This document shows, piece after piece, positions 19,427 through 27,922 of a stretch of 64,000 nt of DNA; position 1 is the stretch's first letter, and every line of letters starts with the position of its first letter. The DNA comes from Planctomycetes bacterium MalM25 (GTDB taxonomy: Bacteria; Planctomycetota; Planctomycetia; Pirellulales; Lacipirellulaceae). Position numbers and translations under genes: made by a program. Under the pieces are notes generated by a model, which was given only the letters and a program-made list of their open reading frames with translations, did no database searches and was not told where the DNA came from. The DNA lies in NCBI GenBank assembly GCA_007745835.1, contig CP036424.1, positions 1,325,001 through 1,389,000 on the forward strand. The letters are read 5' to 3'.

Positions 19427-20485
19427 GTGCGGAACCTGACGCGTCTATCGATGACCCTGCTAGCGGTGGCGATTTGCGCCCCGCTCGCCAACGGCGACTC
19501 TCCCGAGCAGCGCCACGTGCTGCGGATGGAGGGGGCGGGGACCAATCCGCTGCGTCCCCCCGTGGTGACGGCGGTCAGCCTGTCGGCGGACGGCAAACGC
19601 CTCGTCGCGGGCGGCGACGACCACCGCCTCCGCGTCTGGGACGCGGAGACGGGCGAACCGATCCGCACGCTCGAGGGCCACGCCGACTGGGTCCGCTCGG
19701 CCCGCTTCGCCAAGGACGCCGACCGGCTCGTCTCGGTGGCGGCCGACCACACGGTCTGCCTCTGGTCGCTGGCGGGCGAAGAGAACATGCTGTCGCGCCG
19801 GCTCGCCGGCGGGGCGCTGCAAGCGGTCGCCTGGCGGCCCGATGGGCTGGCGATCGCGACCGCCGGCTTCGGCGACAACCTCCGCGAATTCGACCTGGCC
19901 GACGATCAGGCCGACCCGACCGAACGGGCCTGTTCTTGCGAAGACACCCGCGCCCTGGCCTACTCGCCCGACGGCCGCTGGCTCGCCGCCGCGGGACGCA
20001 ACGGCGTCGTCCGCGTGTGGGATCGCGTTGCTAGCGGTCCGCCCCGTGATCTGCCGAGCGATGGCCGCCGCGTGCGGGCGCTCGTCTTCTCTCCCGACGG
20101 CGAGACGCTCGCCGCCGGGGGCGACGGGCCGACGTTGCGGTTCTGGCGGTTCGATCAGGCGACGGGCGCCTTCGGTGGCGCCACCGGCGCGCCCGAGGAG
20201 CTGCTCATCCGGCCCGGCAAGGTGCATGCCCTGGCGTTCCTGGACGACAACCTGCTATCAGTCGGCGGCGCCATGAACGACATCCGCGTGTGGGACACCG
20301 ACACCCGCTCCGCACGGGCCGTGCTGAAGGGCCACACGGGCACGGTGGCCGCGTTGTCCGCTTCGGCGGATGGGCGGCGACTGGTCTCCGGCTCGTTCGA
20401 CACGACGGTCCGCGTGTGGGACCTCGACCCGAACGCCCTGCCGGCGGCCGCGACCGCTTCGCGACCCGCCCCGACCAAACGCTGA
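19427..20485 (+). CDS. Exported WD40-repeat beta-propeller protein
   Basis: 352 residues from a GTG at 19427 with GGAG about 10 bp upstream; an ATG at 19451 is an alternative. A signal peptide is visible (MTLLAVAICAPLANG). Seven WD40 blades can be counted, for example VSLSADGKRLVAGGDDHRLR, LVSVAADHTVCLWSL, AYSPDGRWLAAAGRNGVV and LVSGSFDTTVRVWDLDP, so a complete seven-bladed propeller is likely. Such proteins are protein-interaction platforms; secreted versions are common in planctomycetes. It lies 111 bp after the ABC operon and 99 bp before the giant repeat protein gene and may be transcribed with either. Confidence 0.88.
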   Translation: MRNLTRLSMTLLAVAICAPLANGDSPEQRHVLRMEGAGTNPLRPPVVTAVSLSADGKRLVAGGDDHRLRVWDAETGEPIRTLEGHADWVRSARFAKDADRLVSVAADHTVCLWSLAGEENMLSRRLAGGALQAVAWRPDGLAIATAGFGDNLREFDLADDQADPTERACSCEDTRALAYSPDGRWLAAAGRNGVVRVWDRVASGPPRDLPSDGRRVRALVFSPDGETLAAGGDGPTLRFWRFDQATGAFGGATGAPEELLIRPGKVHALAFLDDNLLSVGGAMNDIRVWDTDTRSARAVLKGHTGTVAALSASADGRRLVSGSFDTTVRVWDLDPNALPAAATASRPAPTKR

Positions 20486-20570
20486 CGCGCACCGACCCGC
20501 GCGATCGTGGCCGGCAGGGACGCCGGCCCGCGAGACAACACAACGGACCGATCGCTTCGGCGAGGTTTTC

Positions 20571-20577
20571 AAGGAGG
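20571..20577 (+). promoter_or_regulatory. Strong ribosome-binding site fixing a GTG start
   Basis: AAGGAGG, nearly full anti-SD complementarity, 7 bp before GTG 20585. Most genes in this window lack such a site, so it is decisive for the start of the giant protein and rejects an in-frame upstream start at 20507. Confidence 0.8.
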
Positions 20578-20584
20578 AAAGCCC

Positions 20585-23500
20585 GTGGGATTGCTGAGCA
20601 CGCTCTTCGGACGCCCCGCCCGCCCGCTGACCAAAGCGCCCCGCCGCCCGCGCGTCGAGGCGTGCGAGGAACGCCGCCTGCTGGCGGCGGACGTGTTGCT
20701 GGGGTCGGTCTACCTCGAGGACGCCGTCGAGGGTGAGGACAACGCTCCCGACACGATTCAGGTCTCGTTCGAGGGGGGCGCCGCGGGCACAACGCTCGAC
20801 CGCCTCATCATCGAGGGCGACAAGCTTGAGATCGTTGGTGGTCAGCTGGTCGAAGGGGAGTACAGCATCCTCGGCCCGTCGAACGGCGACATCTTCTTCG
20901 ACACGGTGAAAGGGGGCCAAGGCTCCTTCGAGGCGTCGGGATTCAGCGTCGTGAGCACGAACGGGTTCACGATGACCGGCGTCGAGGTGCTCGACGGCGG
21001 CACCCGCATCGCCTTCGACTTCGAGGGCTTCGAGGCGGGCGAAGAGTTCGTCTTCAGCGTCGACGTTGATGAGTACGGCGTCACCGGCGGCGCGCTGACC
21101 TCGAACGCCTTCGCCGAGGGCGCCGAGTTCCAGGGCTCCGCGATGATCGGTGACTTTTCAGCGCCGGGCTTTGTCGATCTGCGCCTGATGGAACTCTACT
21201 ACGACGAGTTCGACGCCCGGTTCGCGGCGGAAGAGGCAGCCGCCGGCGCGACGCTCACGCAGCTCCCGCCCGACGACTACGACGACCCGTCCGATTCGAA
21301 GATCCCGGTCCGCACCGCCGGCGCCGTGGCGCGGGCGCCGCAGGTCGAGCTCGCCCGCATCGCCGGCTTTGTCTACCACGACCGCTCCGACGACGGCTCG
21401 AAGGACAGCGGCGAGGAGGGCATCAGCGGGGTGACGGTCGAGCTGCTCGACGCGACGAACTCGGTCATCGACACGACCACCACCGCGAGCGACGGCTCCT
21501 ACCAATTCCTCGACCTCGACGCGGGCGTTTACGGCGTCCGCGAGACGCAGCCCGCCGGCTGGTTCGACGGCCAGGACACCGCCGGCACGAGCGGCGGGGT
21601 CGTCGTCAACGACCGGATCACCGAGATCGATCTCGATTGGGGCGAACGGTCCGAGCACAACAACTTCGGCGAGCTGCTCGCCGGCTCGATCAGCGGCCGC
21701 GTCCACGCGATGAACGGCCCGGACTGCGACTTTGATGACCCGGACATCCTGCTCGCGGGCGTGACGATCGAGCTGCTCGACGCGAGCGGCGCCGTGATCG
21801 ACACGACCACGACCAACGCCCAAGGCCGCTACACCTTCGCCGGCCTCCGCCCCGGCGAGTACCAAGTGCGCGAGACGCAGCCCGACGGTTACTACGACGG
21901 CGGCGAACGCGCCGGCACGGCGGGCGGCACGCTCGCCGACGACCTGATCTCTGGCATCCAACTCGGCTCCGATCAGCAGGCGGTCAACTACGACTTCTGC
22001 GAGCACGTTGGCGCCGACCTGTCGGGCTACGTCTACCACGACCGGAGCGACGACGGGTCGCGCGATCCGGGCGAGGAGCCGATCCCCGGCGTGACGCTCA
22101 AGCTGCTGCTCGAAGATGGCACGGACACCGGCCAGCGCGCCGTGACCAACGCCAGCGGCTTCTACCAGTTCACGAACCTCGACCGCGGCAAGTACCGCGT
22201 CATGCAGATCCATCCCGAAGGCTGGATCGACGGCAAGGACACGGCGGGCACCGAAGGGGGAACCGCCGACAACCCGGGCGACATGATCCGCGAGATCATG
22301 CTCGACTTCGGCGACGACGCCCGCGAGTACAACTTCGGCGAGCTGCTTCCCGGATCGATCAGCGGGCGGGTCCACGCTTCCAACGGTCCCGATTGCGACT
22401 TCGATAACCCGGACCTCCTGCTCTCGGGCGTGACGATCGAGCTGCTCAACGAGAGTGGCGCCGTGATCGACACGACCACGACCAACGACCTCGGCGAGTA
22501 CCGCTTCGACGGCCTGAAGCCGGGCGTCTACAGCGTCCGCGAGACGCAGCCCGCCGGCTACTACGACGGCGGCGAGCGCGCGGGGACGGCGGGCGGCACG
22601 CTCGCCGACGACCTGATCTCCGCTATCGCCCTCGGCTCGGATATCGACGCGGTCAATTACGACTTCTGCGAGCACGTCGGCGCGAATCTCTCGGGCTACG
22701 TCTACCACGACCGCTCCGACGATGGCATTCGCAACGCCAGCGAAGACCCGATCGCCGGCGTCACGGTCGAGCTGCTCGGCGTGGGCGGGGCGGTCATCAC
22801 GACGACCACCACCAACGGCGACGGCTACTACGAGTTCACCAACCTCGACGCGGGCGTCTACACCGTCCGCGAGACGCAGCCCGCCGGCTGGTTCGACGGC
22901 AAGGACACGGTCGGCTCGCACGGCGGCGTGCCGTCGAACGACCTGCTGTCGGCCGTCACGCTCGATTACGGCGACAACGCCACGGAGTACAACTTCGGCG
23001 AGCTGAAGGCGGCCTCGATCAGCGGGCGCGTCCACGCCTCCGACGATCCGGACTGCGATTTCGACGAGGGTGACATCTGGCTCGAGGGCGTGACGATCGA
23101 ACTGCTCGACGTGAGCGGCGCCGTGATCGACACGACCACGACCGACTCCGAGGGCCGTTACTCCTTCGGCGGTCTCCGCCCGGGCGAGTACCAGGTCCGC
23201 GAGATCCAGCCCACCGGCTACTACGACGGATCCGAGCAGGTCGGTTCGGCGGGCGGCCTGGCGACTGATGACCTCGTGAGCCACATCCTGCTCGGCTCCG
23301 AGCAAACCGCCACGGGCTATGACTTCTGCGAGCACGTCGGCGCCGACCTGTCGGGATACGTCTACCACGACCGCTCGGACGACGGTATCCGCGGCCCGGG
23401 CGAGGAGCCGATCCCCGGGGTGACACTGAAGCTGCTTCTGGAAGACGGCACGGACACCGGCCAACGCGCGGTGACCGACTCGCGCGGCTTCTATCAGTTC

Positions 23501-25729
23501 ACAAACCTCGACCGCGGCAAGTACCGTGTGATGCAGATCCATCCCGAGGGGTGGATCGACGGCAAGGACACGGCGGGCACCGAAGGGGGCGTGGCCGACA
23601 ACCCGGGCGACATGATCCGCGAGATCATGCTCGACTTCGGCGACGACGCCCGCGAGTACAACTTCGGTGAGTTGCTGCCCGGGTCGATCGCGGGCGCCGT
23701 GTTCAGCGCGCCGGACGGAAACTGCTTCGATCACGACACGGCCGATCCGATCGCGGGCGTGACGATCGAGCTGCTCGACGCGAGCGGCGCCGTGATCGAC
23801 ACGACCACGACCGACGCCCTAGGCGAGTACCGTTTCGACGGGCTCCCGCCGGGAACCTACTCGGTGCGTGAGATCCAACCGAACAGCCATTTCGATGGCG
23901 GCGAGCAGGTCGGTGCCTCGGGCGGCGTGGCGACCGACGACCTGATCACGAGCATCGTGCTCGGCTCGGACATCGACGCGACGAACTACGACTTCTGCGA
24001 GGTCCCGCCGGCGGCGCTGTCGGGTTATGTCTTCATCGACGGCGCCCCGATCTTCTCGCTCAACGGCACGCTGCCGGGGAACTACCGCGAGCTGCGCGAC
24101 GGCACGCGAACGGCAGACGACACTCCGCTGAACCAGGTCGTCGTGCGGCTGGTGAACGGCACAACGGCTCAACCGCTTTGGGCCCTCCGCCCGGGCGAGA
24201 CGCCCGACGACGCCCCCGACGGCTACGTCGGCGTCGAGACGTTGCCCGGCATGTACCCGGGCCGCGCGATCGAGACCCTTACCGACGCCCGAGGCTACTA
24301 CGAGTTCCTCGGCCTGCCGAGCGGTTCGTATGGCGTGATCGAGATCCAGCCTGAGGGGCTGTTCGACGGCCAGGACACGGCCGGCAGCACGGGGGGCGCG
24401 CCGAGCAACCCGCTGTCGTACGGTGACTCGGTGCGCGTCGTGCCGTTCGGCTCGTCGACCGACAACGACCAGATCACCGACATCAAGCTGACGCCGGGCG
24501 ACTTCTCGGTGGAGAACAACTTCAGCGAGGTCGATACGACGCCCGGCTGGATCCCGCCCGAGACCCCGGTCGCGCCGCCGGTCTTTACGCCGCCCGTGGC
24601 GATCACGCCCGGCTCGGCGCTCGATCCGCTGCCGCTTCCGCCGCCAGAGCGTCCCACGCAGGAGCTGTTCGGCGGCACGAGCGGCGTGGGCTACACGTGG
24701 CACCTGAGCGTGATCAACGCCGGCTCGCCGCGCGAGTTCGTCGACGGCGAGGCGCCGATGCGTTTCGCCTCGAAGTCGACCGACGACGCCTGGAGCGGCG
24801 CCGAGCGCGACGCGGAAGCCCTGCGGAAGGCGAAGTGGCGGCTCCTGGCGAGCGACGTCGAGGACGCCGAGCTGAGCGAGTCGCTCTTCGGCTCGGAGGA
24901 CGCGATCCCGGTCTCCGGCGACTGGGACGGCGACGGCGTCACGGACATCGGCGTCTTCATCGACGGCGACTGGTACCTCGACCTGGACGGCGACGGCCGC
25001 TGGAGCGCCGGTGACCTGTGGGCGCAGCTCGGATCGGAGAACGACCTACCGGTCACCGGCGACTGGGACGGCGACGGCAAGACCGACATCGGCATCTACG
25101 GCCCCGCCTGGCCCCGCGACCCGCACGCCGTGCGGCACGAGCCCGGCCTGCCGGACGCGGAGAACTTCCCCGGACCGATCGCCGGCAAGGCGAAGAACGT
25201 CCCGCCGATCGAAGAAGAAGCGACCAGCGGCGCCCGCTTGCTGGCGAAGCTGCGGGCGTCCATCGGCCAGCGTCGCACGGACCTGATCGATCACGTCTTC
25301 CACTTCGGCGCGCCGGGCGACGCCCCGGTCGCGGGCGACTGGAACGGCGACGGCATCCGCACGATCGGCGTTTACCGCGACGGTTACTGGACGCTCGACA
25401 CGAACGGCGACGGCCGCCTCGACGACACGGATCGTCAGGTCGCCCTCGGCCGACCCGGCGACACGCCCCTGGTGGGCGACTTCGACGGCAACGGCGTTGA
25501 TGACCTGGGCGTTTACCGCGGCGGCGTCTGGTTCATCGATCCGGACGGCGACGGCGAGCTCGAAGAGCTCCGCTTCGCGGCGACCGATCAGGCCCTCGCG
25601 GAGACCGTCGAGGGCAAACCGATCGTGGGCGACTGGGACGGCGACGGGAGCGACGAGCCCGCTGTCTACAGCCCGGCCGACGGCGCCGAAGAGCCGGATG
25701 TCCGCGTGTCGCAGCGCAAGGCGGGCTGA
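20585..25729 (+). CDS. Giant exported SdrD B-like repeat protein with C-terminal Asp-rich repeats
   Basis: 1714 residues from a GTG at 20585, chosen because AAGGAGG lies 7 bp upstream. The N-terminus carries RVEACEERRLLAADVLLG, the LLAAD-type motif of large extracellular planctomycete proteins. After a beta-rich N-terminal region (about 40-250) come nine SdrD B-like/Cna-B domains of about 110 residues (256-1319), each with a VELL or VTLKLL strand, DTTTT or equivalent, and a final ETQP/EIQP. The C-terminal part (about 1439-1702) has five repeats of the DWDGDGVTDIGVFIDGDW type, an FG-GAP/calcium-binding-like propeller signature. No PEP-CTERM or LPXTG signal is seen at the end (RVSQRKAG), so the attachment mode is unclear. 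Likely a cell-surface adhesin or matrix protein. Confidence 0.92.
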   Translation: MGLLSTLFGRPARPLTKAPRRPRVEACEERRLLAADVLLGSVYLEDAVEGEDNAPDTIQVSFEGGAAGTTLDRLIIEGDKLEIVGGQLVEGEYSILGPSNGDIFFDTVKGGQGSFEASGFSVVSTNGFTMTGVEVLDGGTRIAFDFEGFEAGEEFVFSVDVDEYGVTGGALTSNAFAEGAEFQGSAMIGDFSAPGFVDLRLMELYYDEFDARFAAEEAAAGATLTQLPPDDYDDPSDSKIPVRTAGAVARAPQVELARIAGFVYHDRSDDGSKDSGEEGISGVTVELLDATNSVIDTTTTASDGSYQFLDLDAGVYGVRETQPAGWFDGQDTAGTSGGVVVNDRITEIDLDWGERSEHNNFGELLAGSISGRVHAMNGPDCDFDDPDILLAGVTIELLDASGAVIDTTTTNAQGRYTFAGLRPGEYQVRETQPDGYYDGGERAGTAGGTLADDLISGIQLGSDQQAVNYDFCEHVGADLSGYVYHDRSDDGSRDPGEEPIPGVTLKLLLEDGTDTGQRAVTNASGFYQFTNLDRGKYRVMQIHPEGWIDGKDTAGTEGGTADNPGDMIREIMLDFGDDAREYNFGELLPGSISGRVHASNGPDCDFDNPDLLLSGVTIELLNESGAVIDTTTTNDLGEYRFDGLKPGVYSVRETQPAGYYDGGERAGTAGGTLADDLISAIALGSDIDAVNYDFCEHVGANLSGYVYHDRSDDGIRNASEDPIAGVTVELLGVGGAVITTTTTNGDGYYEFTNLDAGVYTVRETQPAGWFDGKDTVGSHGGVPSNDLLSAVTLDYGDNATEYNFGELKAASISGRVHASDDPDCDFDEGDIWLEGVTIELLDVSGAVIDTTTTDSEGRYSFGGLRPGEYQVREIQPTGYYDGSEQVGSAGGLATDDLVSHILLGSEQTATGYDFCEHVGADLSGYVYHDRSDDGIRGPGEEPIPGVTLKLLLEDGTDTGQRAVTDSRGFYQFTNLDRGKYRVMQIHPEGWIDGKDTAGTEGGVADNPGDMIREIMLDFGDDAREYNFGELLPGSIAGAVFSAPDGNCFDHDTADPIAGVTIELLDASGAVIDTTTTDALGEYRFDGLPPGTYSVREIQPNSHFDGGEQVGASGGVATDDLITSIVLGSDIDATNYDFCEVPPAALSGYVFIDGAPIFSLNGTLPGNYRELRDGTRTADDTPLNQVVVRLVNGTTAQPLWALRPGETPDDAPDGYVGVETLPGMYPGRAIETLTDARGYYEFLGLPSGSYGVIEIQPEGLFDGQDTAGSTGGAPSNPLSYGDSVRVVPFGSSTDNDQITDIKLTPGDFSVENNFSEVDTTPGWIPPETPVAPPVFTPPVAITPGSALDPLPLPPPERPTQELFGGTSGVGYTWHLSVINAGSPREFVDGEAPMRFASKSTDDAWSGAERDAEALRKAKWRLLASDVEDAELSESLFGSEDAIPVSGDWDGDGVTDIGVFIDGDWYLDLDGDGRWSAGDLWAQLGSENDLPVTGDWDGDGKTDIGIYGPAWPRDPHAVRHEPGLPDAENFPGPIAGKAKNVPPIEEEATSGARLLAKLRASIGQRRTDLIDHVFHFGAPGDAPVAGDWNGDGIRTIGVYRDGYWTLDTNGDGRLDDTDRQVALGRPGDTPLVGDFDGNGVDDLGVYRGGVWFIDPDGDGELEELRFAATDQALAETVEGKPIVGDWDGDGSDEPAVYSPADGAEEPDVRVSQRKAG
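21349..24540 (+). repeat. Array of nine SdrD B-like domain repeats inside the giant gene
   Basis: Units of roughly 330 bp alternate between a YVYHDRSDDG type (units 1, 3, 5, 7) and a GRVHASNGPDCDF type (2, 4, 6) with a conserved Cys near each end; units 8 and 9 are more divergent. Units 3 (from 22010) and 7 (from 23339) are nearly identical over more than 100 residues and lie 1329 bp (443 codons) apart, pointing to a block duplication or gene conversion. Confidence 0.85.
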
Positions 25730-25769
25730 GCCGTTCCTTGAGCCGCAGGCGCTAGCCTCGGGCACCGCC

Positions 25770-25940
25770 TTAGGACGCCTTCAGCTCGGTCATCTCCGCC
25801 TTCAGCTGCGTGATCTGTTGCTCCAGCTGGGTGACCTCGTTGGGGTCGTCCATCTGCTGCTTCGCGCCGTTGAGCTGCTGCTGCAAGTGATCGAGTTTCT
25901 TGCGGATCACTTCGAGGCGTTTCTTGGCTTTCTTGTCCAT
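25770..25940 (-). CDS. Small coiled-coil protein
   Basis: 56 residues from the ATG at 25940. After a basic start (MDKKAKKRLEVIRKKLDHLQ) the sequence is almost wholly heptad-patterned (LEQQITQLKAEMTELKAS), so it should form a coiled coil, probably a homodimer or a partner helix. The basic head and acidic/neutral tail suggest contact with nucleic acid or membrane lipid, but no family is recognised. It follows the small membrane protein gene at 25952-26512 by 11 bp and is likely co-transcribed with it. Such tiny genes are easily missed; coding is supported by the clean heptad pattern and the tight spacing. Confidence 0.65.
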   Translation of the reverse strand: MDKKAKKRLEVIRKKLDHLQQQLNGAKQQMDDPNEVTQLEQQITQLKAEMTELKAS

Positions 25941-25951
25941 AGCGAGATGAG

Positions 25952-26512
25952 TCACTCGGTGATATCGATCGGGTCGTCGGCGAAGGCGGGCGCCTCGTCG
26001 GCGGTGGGGACGGACACGCGGGCGTCGGGCAGATCGCGGAACGATCGGAGCATGCCGCCCAGCAAGAAGATGAGCAGGCCGAGCGCCAGGGCGAGGTTGA
26101 GCCACTTCCGCAGCGAGCCCCGCATCTTGTCGGCGAGCGTCGTCTTGCCCGCGACGAACGCCATGATCGCCATCAGGCCGATCGCTAGCAAGAACTTGGC
26201 GCCGAACAGCGGGTGATAAAGGCCCGGCAGGTTCTTGTAACCGATCATCACGAGCACCAAGTTGTACGTGCCGCTGATCAGCAGCAGCCCGGTGCAAGCT
26301 CCCACGCAGGCCGCCCACGCCTTCCGTCGGCCGGCGAAGAGGGCCGCCTCGGCGTCGCCGTCCGGCTCGGCGGGGGCGAGGACGAAACGCATGTAGATCA
26401 GCCCCCCGAGCAGCGTCGCGGCGCTGGTCGTGTGGATCACCCGCGAGAGCAGTCCCAGGAAGTAACCGCCATCCATCGTCAGCGCGGCGTCGGCGAGCAG
26501 GGGGGCTTCCAT
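25952..26512 (-). CDS. Four-helix membrane protein, CopD-like
   Basis: 186 residues from the ATG at 26512. Four hydrophobic segments are visible: LLSRVIHTTSAATLLGGLIY, GACTGLLLISGTYNLVLVMI, FGAKFLLAIGLMAIMAFVAG and LALALGLLIFLLGGML. A histidine lies inside the first helix (SRVIHTTSA) and another in YHPLFGAK, resembling the CopD-type membrane proteins that carry metal or haem ligands in helices; this is a resemblance and not a firm assignment. The C-terminus is acidic and cytoplasmic or periplasmic. It is probably in an operon with the small coiled-coil gene downstream. A longer upstream frame looks non-coding. Confidence 0.75.
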   Translation of the reverse strand: MEAPLLADAALTMDGGYFLGLLSRVIHTTSAATLLGGLIYMRFVLAPAEPDGDAEAALFAGRRKAWAACVGACTGLLLISGTYNLVLVMIGYKNLPGLYHPLFGAKFLLAIGLMAIMAFVAGKTTLADKMRGSLRKWLNLALALGLLIFLLGGMLRSFRDLPDARVSVPTADEAPAFADDPIDITE

Positions 26513-26674
26513 AGCGGTTCTCCGAGGGCAAGGGCTGGAAAGGGATCGTAGGAGCCCGGGCTCCAGCCGTCCACGGGGCAAGAGCCCAACAGTCGTGCGA
26601 ACTCGGCTACGCAGAGCCCCAAGAGACGCAGAGCCGCCATAGACCGAGTCCGGATCGCTCCAAGCCCGGATAGC

Positions 26675-26696
26675 CCCGACCAAGCGTGGTCGGGGT
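26675..26696. repeat. Short palindrome CCCCGACCAAGCGTGGTCGGGG, copy 3
   Basis: A 22-bp inverted repeat with 10-bp arms around GC, in the convergence-free gap between cca and the CopD-like gene. Same family as 11637, 13118 and 37150. Confidence 0.7.
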
Positions 26697-26713
26697 TACT
26701 CGCCCAGCACAGC

Positions 26714-27922
26714 TCAATCCTCCAACAGATTCAAAGCCGCTTCCTTAGAGTCAACAAGCCCATCAAGCTGGGCAGCTCGCACACGGCTCAACAGCCGCGA
26801 AAAATCGGGCCCCGGTTTTAGACCCGCTGCGATCAGGTCGGCGCCCAACAACAGGGGCTCCGGGTTCAGTCGCTCGGCCGGCCAAGCGAGGCGTTCCACG
26901 CAGAATGCTTGGACCGCGTCATCGGCGCCATCGGCTCGTCGCAGAGCGGCCAACGCAACGCCACCTTCGGCGGCGAGCAGGGGTTGGACGGCGGACCACG
27001 GCTTCGTGTCAGCGTCGTCGAGGCCGCCGTGGTGTTCGACCAGCCAGGCCGCCAGGTCGATCTCCTTGTTGGTCCAGCGGAGCGAGCGCCCGATCGCCGC
27101 GACCTCGCTCGGTTCGACCGCGCCGGCGAGCAACGCCGCCAGGGCGACGGGCGCCGTGGCGTCCGGCAGGCGTTCGAGCCGCTCCGCAGCGCGATCGAAC
27201 GCTGCGGGCGCCTCCGCCAAGGGCGGCAGGACGTGCGGCAGCAGCTGAGTCTCTTTGAGCAAACGGAGCGCCCGCGGCGGGTCGGTCTCGCTCAGCATCC
27301 GCTTCACCTCAGCGCCGATCCGCTCGGGGCTTACGTCGGAGATCGCCGCCGCGTGCCGACGGATGGCGTCGGCGGTCGCCGGGTCGAGCTCGAACCGGAG
27401 CGACGCCGCGAAACGGACCGCGCGGAGCATCCGCAGGCGGTCCTCCGCGAAGCGCTCGTCCGCCACGCCGATGGCGCGAACCACCTGAGCGTTGAGGTCC
27501 TGCTCACCGCCGACGTAGTCGATCACCCGATCGTCGATCGGATCGAAGAAGAGCCCGTTGATGGTGAAGTCCCGCCGCGAGGCGTCCTCCTCGGCGGAGG
27601 TGAACTCGACGTGCCCCGGACGCCGGCCGTCCTGGTAGCCCCCCTCGGTGCGGAACGTGGCGATCTCGATCTGGCCCGCCGGCTTGGGTCCCAGCACCGT
27701 GATCACGCCGAACGCGGCGCCGACGGCGATCGTCTGGCGTTTGCCGAAGACCTCACGCACCCGGTCGGGCGGGGCGTCGGTGGCGACGTCGTAGTCCTTG
27801 GGCGTCTTGCCCAGCAGCGCGTCGCGCACGCAACCGCCCGCCCACAGCGCCTCGTGCCCCGCGTCGCGCAGCTTGCGGACCGTTTCGAGGGCGAAATCGC
27901 GTTGGGCGGCGGGGTCGCTCAC
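26714..27922 (-). CDS. cca: CCA tRNA nucleotidyltransferase / poly(A) polymerase family
   Basis: 402 residues from a GTG that overlaps the upstream helicase stop (GTGA). Class II nucleotidyltransferase: LWAGGCVRDALLGKTPKDYD gives the GG...R and DxD catalytic features, followed by IEIATFRTE, RRDFTINGLFFDP and the RNA-binding neck EDRLRMLRAVRFAASLRFE. The enzyme adds or repairs the CCA end of tRNAs; poly(A) polymerases share this core and cannot be excluded by sequence alone. No HD domain is evident in the C-terminal 150 residues. Consistent with need, the tRNA-Leu gene in this window has no encoded CCA. Confidence 0.93.
   Translation of the reverse strand: MSDPAAQRDFALETVRKLRDAGHEALWAGGCVRDALLGKTPKDYDVATDAPPDRVREVFGKRQTIAVGAAFGVITVLGPKPAGQIEIATFRTEGGYQDGRRPGHVEFTSAEEDASRRDFTINGLFFDPIDDRVIDYVGGEQDLNAQVVRAIGVADERFAEDRLRMLRAVRFAASLRFELDPATADAIRRHAAAISDVSPERIGAEVKRMLSETDPPRALRLLKETQLLPHVLPPLAEAPAAFDRAAERLERLPDATAPVALAALLAGAVEPSEVAAIGRSLRWTNKEIDLAAWLVEHHGGLDDADTKPWSAVQPLLAAEGGVALAALRRADGADDAVQAFCVERLAWPAERLNPEPLLLGADLIAAGLKPGPDFSRLLSRVRAAQLDGLVDSKEAALNLLED

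Noticed and set aside
20507-20584. Earlier start for the giant repeat protein
   Set aside because: AAGGAGG 7 bp before GTG 20585 fixes the start; the upstream residues have no export-signal character.
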